From positions 614,675 to 678,674 of the forward strand of contig SCFE01000023.1 of the NCBI GenBank assembly GCA_004352715.1: a stretch of DNA of 64,000 nucleotides, read 5' to 3'. Position numbers and translations under genes: made by a program. This DNA comes from Hofstenia miamia (taxonomy: Eukaryota; Xenacoelomorpha; Acoela). Positions 11,842 through 22,048 of this stretch are shown piece after piece. The notes under the pieces were generated by a model that had not been told where the DNA came from, searched no databases, and saw nothing but the letters and a program-made list of their open reading frames with translations. Positions within the stretch are counted from its first letter, which is position 1, and each line of letters opens with the position of its first letter.

Positions 11842-13286
11842 TGTGTAGTTAAAAGGAACCCAGACATGGTATGACTTGGCTGGTTTGCTTTCCTTTAACT
11901 TAGGTTAGGTGTACAGTTAGGGCTGTTGTACTGCTTTTCATTTGTAATGAAAATTGCTATTATTGCTTTTACCTAAATTGCACAAGATGAGAAACACACT
12001 GAGCTTAGGTTATTTAACTAAGCACTTAGGTTACCAGTTTGCAAACAAGAGTTAGGGTTTCTTTATTCTTTATATTAATTAGGGCTCTTGTTTTATACAA
12101 CTCTTTCTTAAAGGTTATCCATATCAGATCAGCCAAGTGTGGTCACTCTTCCCTAACACAATCTCCTGTTTACTTTTAACTTTTATTAAGAAAGGGTATA
12201 ATAGCAAAAGGAGTTAATCATTTCATAGCATTGGTAAATCCATGCATTGACTTGAAGCCCTCAATAAGCTAGTGTAGAGTCACTCAGGGCCTATTTTTGT
12301 GATTTTAATATTTCAGCATTCTGAAAATAGTGTTACGTCTTTTTGACGTCCTGATTCCATGATTTGTTGCTACCTATCTGTATCAATTTCTTTTAAATTG
12401 ATTATTTGTATTTTCGAGTGTAGTTATTTGATAATGTTAGTATGTGTCCCCTCAGTTTGAATTATGTGTGATTGCTTATTTTAACTTTGCAAGGGAAATT
12501 GTGTTTTGAAACTGTAAACAATATCCAGGTAATAAGTTACAGATTTTGTAATAAATATCTGAGTTTACTGTAGCAAAGCACACAATAAATTTAGCTTCCT
12601 TCAAACTGTGTTCAATCTTTTTCATTTAATTATCTACTAACCCTTTTTAGATTCATAGTTAAAGATCTGGTAATGATAATTATTGCTTAAGATCCAGTGA
12701 CAATTTGGGAGAACACTGCACCAGGTCTGGGGTGACAAATAGCTCCTTAACAGTGACAGCCAGAATTGTGGTCACTTTAGGTTAACATTACATGTAGGGA
12801 ATGACATCTTTTATTTGATCTGTTTGTACATGCACTTATTAATTAACACCTTGCAATATACTATGCCATGGGGGAATGCAAATGCATGGTAATTGTGTTC
12901 CCTTTATTTATTATTTATTTACATGACCTGAGATAAGAGAACTCTGAGACAAATTGTTTATTGAGCTAGAAATTAATACTTGAGACACACAATTAGCACC
13001 ATGGCAAATAAGGATGTCTTTAAAGATATCGCTTTGGCATGATGCCATGTGAATTGGTCACTGCTGGAATTCTTTATGGAATGGAATTTCTGTATTTGTT
13101 TGACAAAATCAATGAACCACCAATGTATGTTTTCTGTTGGAATGTGGGTCACTCTCTGCTATGGTAGACTTTGCAACCTTTGATCTAAACTCTTGAGTTA
13201 CCCAGTACCACTAGAGTAGCCAGAGCTCCCCTATGATTCTACACTAGGATATTAGAATAGTTAGCTGATTATATACCAATGCCACA
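11842..13286 (+). repeat. LTR D, split by a nested insertion
   Basis: Homologous to LTR C but in plus orientation. It starts TGTGTAGTTAAAAGGAACC at 11842 and runs to 12272. It resumes at 13248 as GATATTAGAATAGTTAGCTG and ends ACCAATGCCACA at 13286. The two halves align without loss to LTR C once 12273-13247 is removed, which shows that the middle part is a later insertion. Confidence 0.65.
12273..13243. mobile_element. 971-bp insertion inside LTR D, probably a solo LTR
   Basis: Begins TGTAGAGTCA and ends TGATTCTACA, so the ends are imperfect inverted repeats of TG...CA form. Both sides carry the 4-bp direct repeat CTAG (12269-12272 and 13244-13247). The 4-bp duplication plus TG/CA ends suggest a solo LTR. 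The right end resembles the right end of the LTR family at 15.1 kb (GTGATTCTACA). A short-TIR DNA element is the alternative. Confidence 0.65.
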
Positions 13287-13910
13287 ATAGTTAGCTTATT
13301 TTTAACATTTATTTATTATTTTTTATGGTAGTTGTATTGTATGACTGACAGATTTAACAATCACATATTTCTTTTTAGCAGTCATCAAAAGTTGGTTTAT
13401 TAATTTGTAATTTTTCAATTACATTTATTTTGCTGTAATTGACTCCTCTGTTTTGAGCAGCTAATACTTGAGTATATTACTTGAGAGAGAAAGGAGTCTG
13501 GAAAATTTTAAGGATGCATTTCTCTTATTTACAATTGCAAATTCAATAATACAGAAATTCATGAAATTCAACTTTTGAAAATATTGCAAATTTGAAACAG
13601 CTTCAGCAATAATAATTCAAATTCTTTACATACAAAAATAAGTGCATTTCAATAAGCAGGATTATAACTTGGAATTTTCAAGTCTCAATGCATGTTAACA
13701 CAAATCCTTAAATTTCCATTTAGATCTAAACAAAATATTTTGTATCTAAAATATTTTTATGTGCAAATGAAGACTTTCAAAGTCATTTGGTCGAAATTCC
13801 ATATTCTTAAAATTCAAATATGCTAAATAGAGAGCTAGTTGAAATATAGTTTAAAGAAATATATTTATTCACTAAAATATTATAATAATTTTAATTGAAA
13901 TAGTGTTTCT
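13287..13910. other. AT-rich intergenic sequence
   Basis: AT-rich, no recognised feature. Confidence 0.45.
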
Positions 13911-14275
13911 AACACTGAGCATAGAATTCTAGATGAGACTGATACTGAAACTTATATTTTTGAGACTATAAATGAGTCTTTTTTCATTGAGACAATGGAC
14001 TTGAGAATTTCTTGAGACGCAAAGATTACAAGAACTTTTACCAACCAAAAATAAAAATTTAAATGAGTTAAAATTATTATTCATTTCAAAAATTAGGTTT
14101 TAAATTTCCAGTTTACCATGTTTAAATAAATTCAAATATACAGTTAAGCACCATTGTTTTATTAAAATTTTATCAAAACCAATAACAGTCTTGATTTGAG
14201 GTGAGACTCATTGAGACTGATACCAAGACTTATGACTTAATTTTTTGAAACTGAGACCAAAATATTAATCCAAAT
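13911..14275 (-). mobile_element. hAT-like MITE (family 1, copy 2, decayed)
   Basis: On the minus strand this starts CAGGAAATTTGG, then TTTTGGTCTCAGTTTC, and later CTCAAATCAAGACTG. It matches the start and interior of the MITE at 10862-11183. The far end has diverged and no target duplication is clear. Confidence 0.45.
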
Positions 14276-14292
14276 TTCCTGACATTGACTGA

Positions 14293-14385
14293 TAGGGAGA
14301 GAACTTCTCTAACCAATAGAAATTAAGAAGGTTTCCAGGTAATGATGTTTTTAATTTCTATTGGTTAGAGCAATTTCTCTCCCTA
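14293..14385. repeat. Near-perfect 34-bp hairpin (fold-back)
   Basis: Arms at 14293-14326 (containing AACCAATAGAAATTAA) and 14351-14385 (containing TTAATTTCTATTGGTT) are inverted repeats with a 24-base spacer. It lies directly against the LTR fragment at 14387. It could be a tiny fold-back element or MITE end. Confidence 0.6.
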
Positions 14386-14386
14386 T

Positions 14387-14443
14387 TGTAACATCGCTGG
14401 TAGTTGTTGCTATTTATCAGCCAGACCTCGCACTTTTCTTGTT
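14387..14443 (+). repeat. LTR family 2, truncated at an N
   Basis: Starts TGTAACATCGCTGGTAG and matches the first 57 bases of the solo LTR at 15097, then stops at the N at 14444. Both copies are preceded by CTAT, which hints that this fragment and the 15097 copy could be the same locus duplicated by scaffolding. Confidence 0.7.
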
Positions 14444-14444
14444 N

Positions 14445-15096
14445 TAGGGCTATTATATGTAAGGCTCGATAACAAGCTAAACCATTGTGGTTGCATTATT
14501 TCCTTATATTTACATAATCATAATAGCAAAAACAATCAATGCACTAAATTAGTAAGTTGTAATACACACACGATCACTGAGTTGCCCATTCACACACTGA
14601 TTCAGTTAATGGTATCCACCGCGGAGTTCAAGTAAAAGCTGGAGCTGTTGCTGCTAAAGAGATCTCTGGAATCACATGGCATTGCTTTGGGTCTCGACCC
14701 TGTCTTCCATCCACCACTCTCTATCTAAATAAGTTGCTGTTAGTTAAGCATGTAGTAAAGCTCATGCATATTAATCTAAGTTAATTAGCTAAGCACTCAA
14801 TTAGAAAGAGAGGATTAGGAATCTGTCATACTTAATCATTGCATATACTGTGAAAAGTAATTAGTTGCTCTTAAATAATTGTGAAATTTGAATAGGTAAG
14901 ATTCTACAATATACACTAACTCTCTAATACCCATAGATGCAAATTTGCAATTTCAGTTCAATCCATTCCTGATTTCAATATATAAAAAAGTATTTTGAGC
15001 CAAAATTTAATGCTTACTTAACTCTATGACATACTAGACAGACATCAATTATGATTTTCTCAAATTTGATATTTAATTGGGATTTTTGGTGACTAT
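14445..15096. other. Intergenic sequence without recognised features
   Basis: No coding frame or element end. A short GC-rich patch (CCACCGCGGAG near 14617) stands out, but I cannot assign it. Confidence 0.45.
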
Positions 15097-15277
15097 TGTA
15101 ACATCGCTGGTAGTTGTTGCTATTTATCAGCCAGACCTTGCGCTTTTCTTGTTAGTGACTGGTATTTGTAAATATTGTAAATAACTTGTATATATAGAGC
15201 AATGCATTTTGTAAATAGAAATAGTTTGAACTGTATTCTCTTTGTGTTCACTAGAATCACACCCCAGTGATTCTACA
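15097..15277 (+). repeat. Solo LTR, family 2
   Basis: 181 bp, from TGTAACATCGCTGG to CCCAGTGATTCTACA. It is flanked by the 4-bp direct repeat CTAT (15093-15096 and 15278-15281), the target duplication expected of an LTR retrotransposon. It contains a TATATATAGAG box near 15190 that could be the LTR promoter. Confidence 0.75.
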
Positions 15278-15696
15278 CTATCATTAAGTGTTTTTAACAA
15301 GGGTTTTAAGTTGAGTTCAAGTTGCTTATTCCAAGTTTGAGTTTTGACACTTGCTATTTGAGGTTGAGTATTTTTCTGAATAAATTTCAAATTTTATTGA
15401 GTTTTTTCTAATTCTGAGTTTTTTAGAATACAAGTAATTATTTTAATATAATACTAAGTTTTGTAAACTAAAAAATAATTATTTGCTATTCAAAGAGAAA
15501 CTGAAATTTAAAATAATTCAAATTTTATGATATTTTTTAGTGCAGTTTTGATTAAGTTCAAGTTCTAATATTGTTGAGATCTCAAACTCAATGAACTTGG
15601 AAGACAAGTCATCAATGCTTGAACTTGATTAAAAATTCATACAAAAATGCCATTAATATTGAAATATTTTAAAGTTCAATTTCTTTATTAGTGTAG
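15278..15696. other. AT-rich spacer between family-2 LTRs
   Basis: AT-rich with several TTGAG motifs. No gene or element boundary recognised. Confidence 0.45.
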
Positions 15697-16450
15697 TGTA
15701 GAATCACTGGGGTGTGATTCTAGCCAACTCAAAGGGAATACAGTTCAAACTATTTTTCATTTACAATTTGGCTTTATATATACAATATTTACAATATGTA
15801 CAAATATTACAACTACCAGTCACTAACAAGAAAAGCGCGAGGTCTGGCCGATAAATAGTAACAACTACCAGCAATGCTACACGCCACCCCAGGCCAGACT
15901 CGGCGACTTTTCTTGTGTGCCCAATGGCGGAGGATTTGGCCCAAAAGGATCCATTCGACAGCTCTTCACTCAAACATGCAAAAACTAAGGCGTAGAATTG
16001 TCTTACCCCTATTGATTGCATTAATCTTGTGGAGAGGCATCAGATTTAACCATTGAAACCGTGTCCATCCGCAATTGTGGCCAGCAATGACTGAGAACAG
16101 CAAACTAAAAACCATCTTCTTTGCAGCATCATTACAAGCTCCTCGCTCAAACATGCAAAAACTAAGGCGTAGGATTGTCTGACCCCTATTGATTGCGTTA
16201 ATCTTGCAGAGAGGCATTAGAATGTTCTGCATCACATCAGGGTCCTGTCACGGTCGCCATGTAGAATCACTGGGGTGTGATTCTAGCGAACTCAAAGGGA
16301 ATACAGTTCAAACTATTTTTTATTTACAAAATGCTTTCGGCTTTATATATACAATATTTACAATATGTACAAATATTACAACTACCAGTCACTAACAAGA
16401 AAAGCGCGAGGTCTGGCCAATAAATAGTAACAACTACCAGCAATGCTACA
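15697..16450 (-). mobile_element. Complete miniature LTR retrotransposon (TRIM), family 2
   Basis: On the minus strand: 5' LTR 16450-16260, internal region 16259-15882 (378 bp), 3' LTR 15881-15697. The LTRs are about 190 bp and near-identical, starting TGTAGCATTGCTGG and ending GTGATTCTACA. Right after the 5' LTR is a primer binding site. Before the 3' LTR is a G-rich tract (TGGGGTGGCG) that can serve as the polypurine tract. No protein is encoded, so it would depend on an autonomous partner. The internal region holds an imperfect direct repeat of about 80 bp (starting at 15969 and 16146) containing CTCAAACATGCAAAAACT. Flanks GTAG and TTAG match at three of four bases. The LTR similarity suggests a fairly recent insertion. 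Confidence 0.8.
16243..16259 (-). other. Primer binding site of the TRIM
   Basis: Minus strand TGGCGACCGTGACAGGA, directly after the LTR terminal CA. Its complement, TCCTGTCACGGTCGCCA, has the form of a tRNA 3' end with CCA. From memory it is closest to an arginine tRNA, which should be checked. Confidence 0.7.
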
Positions 16451-16780
16451 TTAGTCAGAAATGATTATTTTTTAGACTATAGAACTTGAAATAATTTTAA
16501 AATAAATTTAATTTTATTCTAAATATTTAGGATTTACAATAAACTAGAACTAATTAACTTGAACTCAATTCTCAAAAAAACCTTTAGACAGAGTAAGTCA
16601 AATTATTCTAAAAAAACCCTAATATTGGGTTTGTCAGTTCTCTTTTGACGAATTTGAATCGGTACTTAATTTAGACATTTAAATTTTAACAACGTTAAAG
16701 GAAAAGTTTTGCTGCTTTATACTATTAGGATTACAACCTAATTCAATATTTTTTAATTATTTCAATTTTTTTCATTTTAG
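16451..16780. other. AT-rich sequence, no gene seen
   Basis: AT-rich. It ends in a pyrimidine-rich stretch (TTCAATTTTTTTCATTTTAG) that looks like a splice acceptor leading into the exon-like sequence at 16781. Confidence 0.4.
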
Positions 16781-16838
16781 TTGGAAGTGCAGAATGATGT
16801 AAGGAATATACGAGATGCTGAAAGTGAATTGGCAAAAA
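16781..16838 (+). pseudogene. Exon-like stub before a LINE
   Basis: After a strong acceptor (16761-16780) the plus strand reads LEVQNDVRNIRDAESELAKI in one frame, a charged, helical, protein-like sequence. It then runs into LINE reverse transcriptase sequence (GVPQ near 16840). It may be a host exon cut by the LINE insertion or part of a pseudogene. No family recognised, and the exact junction is uncertain. Confidence 0.3.
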
Positions 16839-17062
16839 TTTGCGGTGTTCCTCAACCTTATATACTTAAGCCGCTTCTCTTTATAATATATATATTATTG
16901 ACTTACTGAACTCCTGTATAAACATTCTACCGCATTCATTCGCGGATGATACAAATATGAGCAAACAAAAGGTCAAAAGAAAAATAAACTAGATTCGGTT
17001 CTTAATGAACTTGTCGAGTGGATGTCGCAAAACAAACTTTCTTTGAACACATCAAAAACTCA
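16839..17062 (+). pseudogene. LINE 1 reverse transcriptase, middle part
   Basis: The plus strand encodes a non-LTR retrotransposon RT fragment. The GVPQ..IL.PLLFIIYI box is near 16840-16900 and the catalytic box SFADDTN near 16940. It continues ELVEWMSQNKLSLNTSKT to 17062. It is 5'-truncated within RT domain 5 and carries frameshifts. At 17063 it is cut by LINE 2 in the opposite orientation and resumes at about 18171. Confidence 0.75.
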
Positions 17063-18170
17063 ATTAATAATAATAATAATAATAATAGACTTTATTCCCA
17101 ACTACAGGCTAAAACAGGAAATCAGGTAAAACAGATAGCAACATAAACAATATAAAAACAAAAAGGCACAGAGTACTTGGCAAGAGTTGAAAGTCAGCAA
17201 TAGAGATGAGAGCACGAATGCCACGAACAGGAGTCCCCAAGGGTCGTTCAGAATTCGTTCGTCAGAAGTTCTGAAACAGGCTGGGCGAAGAGTTGGATCG
17301 AGATGATAAGATTATATAAGGTGATTCATGATCTTAAAAATGCGGAAGAAGTAATGTTCTCTCGATTTCTGTTTTTCGGATATTTCAGTTCAAATAAAAA
17401 CATGTAAGAAGACCGTGACAAAGAATTAGCGGAGCGACGTGATACATAGTTTGAAATATCAAAGTGAAAATGGCCAGTCCATTTGTTGAAAAGCAAAAAA
17501 GAATGATAATCAATAAGGAAAATTATAAGCCAATATTTTGAAAATATAAGACGTTGCTCATACGAAGACAGTGATGTGGGTAGCACCATTTGAGGCAACG
17601 GTTGTTCATTTTCTCCATGCTCAATAGCAGAGACTTGTTCGCGTACCAGATTGCGAGGCGTACAATAGAACAGGCAATACACATGCTCGATAAATATGCA
17701 GTTTGGTGGCGATTGTAATACAGAAGGGCAAGTTGCGCTTTAGCATTAAAAAGGCAGATTGGGCTTTAACAAGTTTAGTGTTGATATGTAACGACCAATT
17801 TAGGTTGCATTGAATGCACACCCCAGGTCTTTAGGAATTTCGGTGGAAATGGCATTCTCACTTACAAATTTCTGAACATTTGCATGGCAGTTTGGGTAAA
17901 ATATGGCAGCCAGTTTCGTTAGAACGAAAGACAAGAGGGAATGTCATTAATGAAAAGGGGACCAAGTATGCCTCCCTGGGGCACGCCACTTATTACATCA
18001 CATTCAGCCGAGAGGCAGCCGTTCACTGAATAACGCTGCTTCCGATCGGAAAGATGGGAATCATCAAAGCCAGCAAATTGTCCTAAGCCAAAATCTTTAA
18101 GTTTGGTTAAGAGGACAGAATGAGGAACGTTGTCGAAGGCCTTTTGGAAATCATAAAATACACTTCTTTA
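17063..18170 (-). mobile_element. LINE 2, 5'-truncated, inserted in LINE 1
   Basis: Minus-strand non-LTR retrotransposon. Its 5' side starts within the RT (FYDFQKAFDNVPHSVLL, then GVPQGGILGPLF at about 17960-18010). A thumb and C-terminal part follows (NLNWSLHINTKLVKAQSAF at 17621-17821, then VLPVLLYAS). The C-terminal open frame is at 17326-17682. The 3' end has GGGAATAAAGTC followed by a (TAT)n tail at 17063-17087, the simple-repeat tail seen in CR1-, L2- and Daphne-like LINEs. Frameshifts make it inactive, and the FADD box region is disrupted. Removing it rejoins the LINE 1 reading, so this is a nested insertion. Confidence 0.75.
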
Positions 18171-18521
18171 GGTATACTGCGGGTGATTTAAGAATATATA
18201 AATAAACTATTAAAAACCCAAATCATGTAAAATATTTAGGAGTTATTATAGACAAGCGGCTTATGCATGTAAGCTATATTAAAGGAAAACTTTAAAAATG
18301 CTAAAATCGATTGTTTCAAAAAACGTTTTTTTTCAAAATTATAACACTTATGTTAATCCATCTGTTTTATACGGATTACTAATTTATGGATTTTCATCAA
18401 AAATATATTTGGAACCTATTCATAAAATCCAAAAGAAATTTTTCCAAATTATTTTAAATAAGAAGCGCGATTATCCTTCTCGTAAACTTTTTGAGGGAAG
18501 TAAAATACTATCCGGTTATGA
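18171..18521 (+). pseudogene. LINE 1 C-terminal part (copy before the gap)
   Basis: Continues LINE 1 after the nested LINE 2: YTAGDLRIYK, then HVKYLGVIIDKRL (the typical LINE RT thumb motif), then a frame from 18298 with VNPSVLYGLLIYGFSS. It is cut by the 1000-N gap. Confidence 0.7.
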
Positions 18522-19521
18522 NNNNNNNNNNNNNNNNNNNNNNNNNNNNNNNNNNNNNNNNNNNNNNNNNNNNNNNNNNNNNNNNNNNNNNNNNNNNNNN
18601 NNNNNNNNNNNNNNNNNNNNNNNNNNNNNNNNNNNNNNNNNNNNNNNNNNNNNNNNNNNNNNNNNNNNNNNNNNNNNNNNNNNNNNNNNNNNNNNNNNNN
18701 NNNNNNNNNNNNNNNNNNNNNNNNNNNNNNNNNNNNNNNNNNNNNNNNNNNNNNNNNNNNNNNNNNNNNNNNNNNNNNNNNNNNNNNNNNNNNNNNNNNN
18801 NNNNNNNNNNNNNNNNNNNNNNNNNNNNNNNNNNNNNNNNNNNNNNNNNNNNNNNNNNNNNNNNNNNNNNNNNNNNNNNNNNNNNNNNNNNNNNNNNNNN
18901 NNNNNNNNNNNNNNNNNNNNNNNNNNNNNNNNNNNNNNNNNNNNNNNNNNNNNNNNNNNNNNNNNNNNNNNNNNNNNNNNNNNNNNNNNNNNNNNNNNNN
19001 NNNNNNNNNNNNNNNNNNNNNNNNNNNNNNNNNNNNNNNNNNNNNNNNNNNNNNNNNNNNNNNNNNNNNNNNNNNNNNNNNNNNNNNNNNNNNNNNNNNN
19101 NNNNNNNNNNNNNNNNNNNNNNNNNNNNNNNNNNNNNNNNNNNNNNNNNNNNNNNNNNNNNNNNNNNNNNNNNNNNNNNNNNNNNNNNNNNNNNNNNNNN
19201 NNNNNNNNNNNNNNNNNNNNNNNNNNNNNNNNNNNNNNNNNNNNNNNNNNNNNNNNNNNNNNNNNNNNNNNNNNNNNNNNNNNNNNNNNNNNNNNNNNNN
19301 NNNNNNNNNNNNNNNNNNNNNNNNNNNNNNNNNNNNNNNNNNNNNNNNNNNNNNNNNNNNNNNNNNNNNNNNNNNNNNNNNNNNNNNNNNNNNNNNNNNN
19401 NNNNNNNNNNNNNNNNNNNNNNNNNNNNNNNNNNNNNNNNNNNNNNNNNNNNNNNNNNNNNNNNNNNNNNNNNNNNNNNNNNNNNNNNNNNNNNNNNNNN
19501 NNNNNNNNNNNNNNNNNNNNN
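18522..19521. other. Assembly gap, exactly 1000 N
   Basis: A round-number placeholder gap. The sequence on its right (19522-20681) repeats the sequence on its left (17362-18521) exactly as far as I can read. Confidence 0.95.
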
Positions 19522-20681
19522 TCGATTTCTGTTTTTCGGATATTTCAGTTCAAATAAAAACATGTAAGAAGACCGTGACAAAGAATTAGCGGAGCGACGT
19601 GATACATAGTTTGAAATATCAAAGTGAAAATGGCCAGTCCATTTGTTGAAAAGCAAAAAAGAATGATAATCAATAAGGAAAATTATAAGCCAATATTTTG
19701 AAAATATAAGACGTTGCTCATACGAAGACAGTGATGTGGGTAGCACCATTTGAGGCAACGGTTGTTCATTTTCTCCATGCTCAATAGCAGAGACTTGTTC
19801 GCGTACCAGATTGCGAGGCGTACAATAGAACAGGCAATACACATGCTCGATAAATATGCAGTTTGGTGGCGATTGTAATACAGAAGGGCAAGTTGCGCTT
19901 TAGCATTAAAAAGGCAGATTGGGCTTTAACAAGTTTAGTGTTGATATGTAACGACCAATTTAGGTTGCATTGAATGCACACCCCAGGTCTTTAGGAATTT
20001 CGGTGGAAATGGCATTCTCACTTACAAATTTCTGAACATTTGCATGGCAGTTTGGGTAAAATATGGCAGCCAGTTTCGTTAGAACGAAAGACAAGAGGGA
20101 ATGTCATTAATGAAAAGGGGACCAAGTATGCCTCCCTGGGGCACGCCACTTATTACATCACATTCAGCCGAGAGGCAGCCGTTCACTGAATAACGCTGCT
20201 TCCGATCGGAAAGATGGGAATCATCAAAGCCAGCAAATTGTCCTAAGCCAAAATCTTTAAGTTTGGTTAAGAGGACAGAATGAGGAACGTTGTCGAAGGC
20301 CTTTTGGAAATCATAAAATACACTTCTTTAGGTATACTGCGGGTGATTTAAGAATATATAAATAAACTATTAAAAACCCAAATCATGTAAAATATTTAGG
20401 AGTTATTATAGACAAGCGGCTTATGCATGTAAGCTATATTAAAGGAAAACTTTAAAAATGCTAAAATCGATTGTTTCAAAAAACGTTTTTTTTCAAAATT
20501 ATAACACTTATGTTAATCCATCTGTTTTATACGGATTACTAATTTATGGATTTTCATCAAAAATATATTTGGAACCTATTCATAAAATCCAAAAGAAATT
20601 TTTCCAAATTATTTTAAATAAGAAGCGCGATTATCCTTCTCGTAAACTTTTTGAGGGAAGTAAAATACTATCCGGTTATGA
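19522..20681. repeat. Exact duplicate of 17362-18521
   Basis: 1160 bp with no difference noticed, including the nested LINE 2 end and the LINE 1 C-terminal frame. The identity across a placeholder gap suggests one locus assembled twice. Confidence 0.85.
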
Positions 20682-20990
20682 GCTCTATTGTTTTGAACTC
20701 ATCAAATTCAGTTTGATTGTTAAATAATCTGTATCAAAGGATTGAATCAGCTTTTCAAATGGGCTTCTACCTACTTTGAAATGGGAAAATAACAATCAGA
20801 AGAATTCTCTTAGATTAAGAGGTACCAAGATAGTTAACTATTTACTGAAACGGGACTTTGCTTCTCAGCTCGATCATAATTCTATTTTAAAAAAATGTGT
20901 TCTTGAGTAATTTTTTACCGAGGAAGTAATTAAAATCGCCAAAACGTTTAAAAGAATGACTCTAAAAAAGTTATACGCTGTTCATTAACA
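20340..20990 (+). pseudogene. LINE 1 C-terminal part, complete tail
   Basis: Same reading as 18171-18521 but continuing to the end of the protein. The open frame 20458-20727 (HKIQKKFFQIILNKKR) is followed, after a frameshift, by RLRGTKIVNYLLKRDFASQL and KTFKRMTLKKL near 20800-20985. This is a typical LINE RT C-terminal domain. It has stops and frameshifts. Confidence 0.7.
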
Positions 20991-21008
20991 ATGTTTAATA
21001 CAAAATTA

Positions 21009-21594
21009 GGTAGATGTGTAGATTAGGGATTTGGGAATTTTTAGTTTGGGTAGTTGAAGACGTTAAATTGTTTAATAATTCATCGATTAGAAATTTGGTT
21101 TTTGTGAACGAAATATTATTCTTAATCGATATATTCTTAATCAATTATGTTTTCAAATTCCCAAGTTACCAAGCCAAAATTTCGGAACTACAAACTTTCC
21201 CAAATTTTTAAACAATATAATATATTTAAACAATTGTAAGTTTTTAAGCGTCTAAACTTGAAAACTCTAAATTTTTTCGTAATGTATTGATTAAAAAATT
21301 TGGTAAGGTTTGGGAGTTTCGGAAAGTTTGGTTTGGGAATTTGGAACTCGAAAACTTAAAATTGCTTAATAATATATCGATTAAAAAACTTTGGGAATGC
21401 TTGGGAAGTTAAAATGGTTCAATATCGATAAAAAATTTGAAAAAGTTTGTGAACTTTAATTGAAATGTTATTCTTAATCGATATATTTTTAAACCATTTT
21501 TAGTTTTTAACGTTCCAAAATTCCTAAACCAAACTTTCCCAAACTTTCTCAAACTTTTCCAGACTTTTCCAAATCCCTAATCTACACATCCGCC
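21009..21594. mobile_element. 586-bp MITE with perfect 8-bp target duplication
   Basis: Flanked on both sides by CAAAATTA (21001-21008 and 21595-21602). The inverted termini share 22 bp (21013-21034 and 21569-21590, core GATGTGTAGATTAGGG) preceded by GGTA and GGCG. The interior is built of repeated TTTGGGAA and CAAACTTTCCC words and CGATATAT sites, with further internal inverted repeats. No transposase. TIRs starting GG with an 8-bp duplication would fit Merlin-type mobilisation; hAT is the alternative. Confidence 0.75.
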
Positions 21595-21831
21595 CAAAAT
21601 TATTAACTACAATTTACAATAAACATTAAAAAATAGTAAAACAATATAAAATTAAGCACGATTTTGGAACGAGATACATTGAATAAGTGAAAAAAGTTTC
21701 GAACTGTTCTTAAATTCTTTTTCCCCAACAAATTTTTGACGATGGCTATTTTTCCTATGTACAAAACCCCATTTGGTTACATAACACCAATATATGTGGT
21801 GAGCGTTACAAAGCACCAATATATGTGAAAA

Positions 21832-21835
<4 letters not shown>

Positions 21836-21872
<37 letters not shown>
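21836..21872. repeat. (TA)n microsatellite
   Basis: About 18 TA units. Confidence 0.95.
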
Positions 21873-21874
<2 letters not shown>

Positions 21875-22048
21875 AAATATCACTAAAGCAACAGTATGTT
21901 ATTAAATGTCGCCATCTATGTAATATTGATGGCAAATAATAGCAGTAATTTAACTAAACATAATTATGCATTATTGTTGATTTCTAATAAAATCCTACAA
22001 ACTCTAATGAAACTACGTAAAAAGTATTTTCAAAAGCGTAAATAGGGT

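Larger units (their letters stand above)
1..14443. other. CpG-depleted, TE-dense domain
   Basis: CG dinucleotides are extremely rare here: reading by eye, the first 1.3 kb has a single one (near 784), and the rest runs at roughly one or two per kb. From about 15.8 kb onward CG is ordinary. The domain is made almost entirely of decayed LTR elements and ends at a single N at 14444. Likely explanations are methylation-driven decay of old repeats, or a scaffold join between unlike sequences. Confidence 0.7.

Noticed and set aside
15761-16235. Open frames of 60-89 codons on both strands at 15.8-16.2 kb
   Set aside because: They cross the TRIM LTRs and its duplicated internal region. No protein similarity.
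18298-19842. Very long open frames (over 350 codons) across 18.3-19.8 kb on both strands
   Set aside because: They exist only because N bases contain no stop codons. The real sequence at their ends is LINE.
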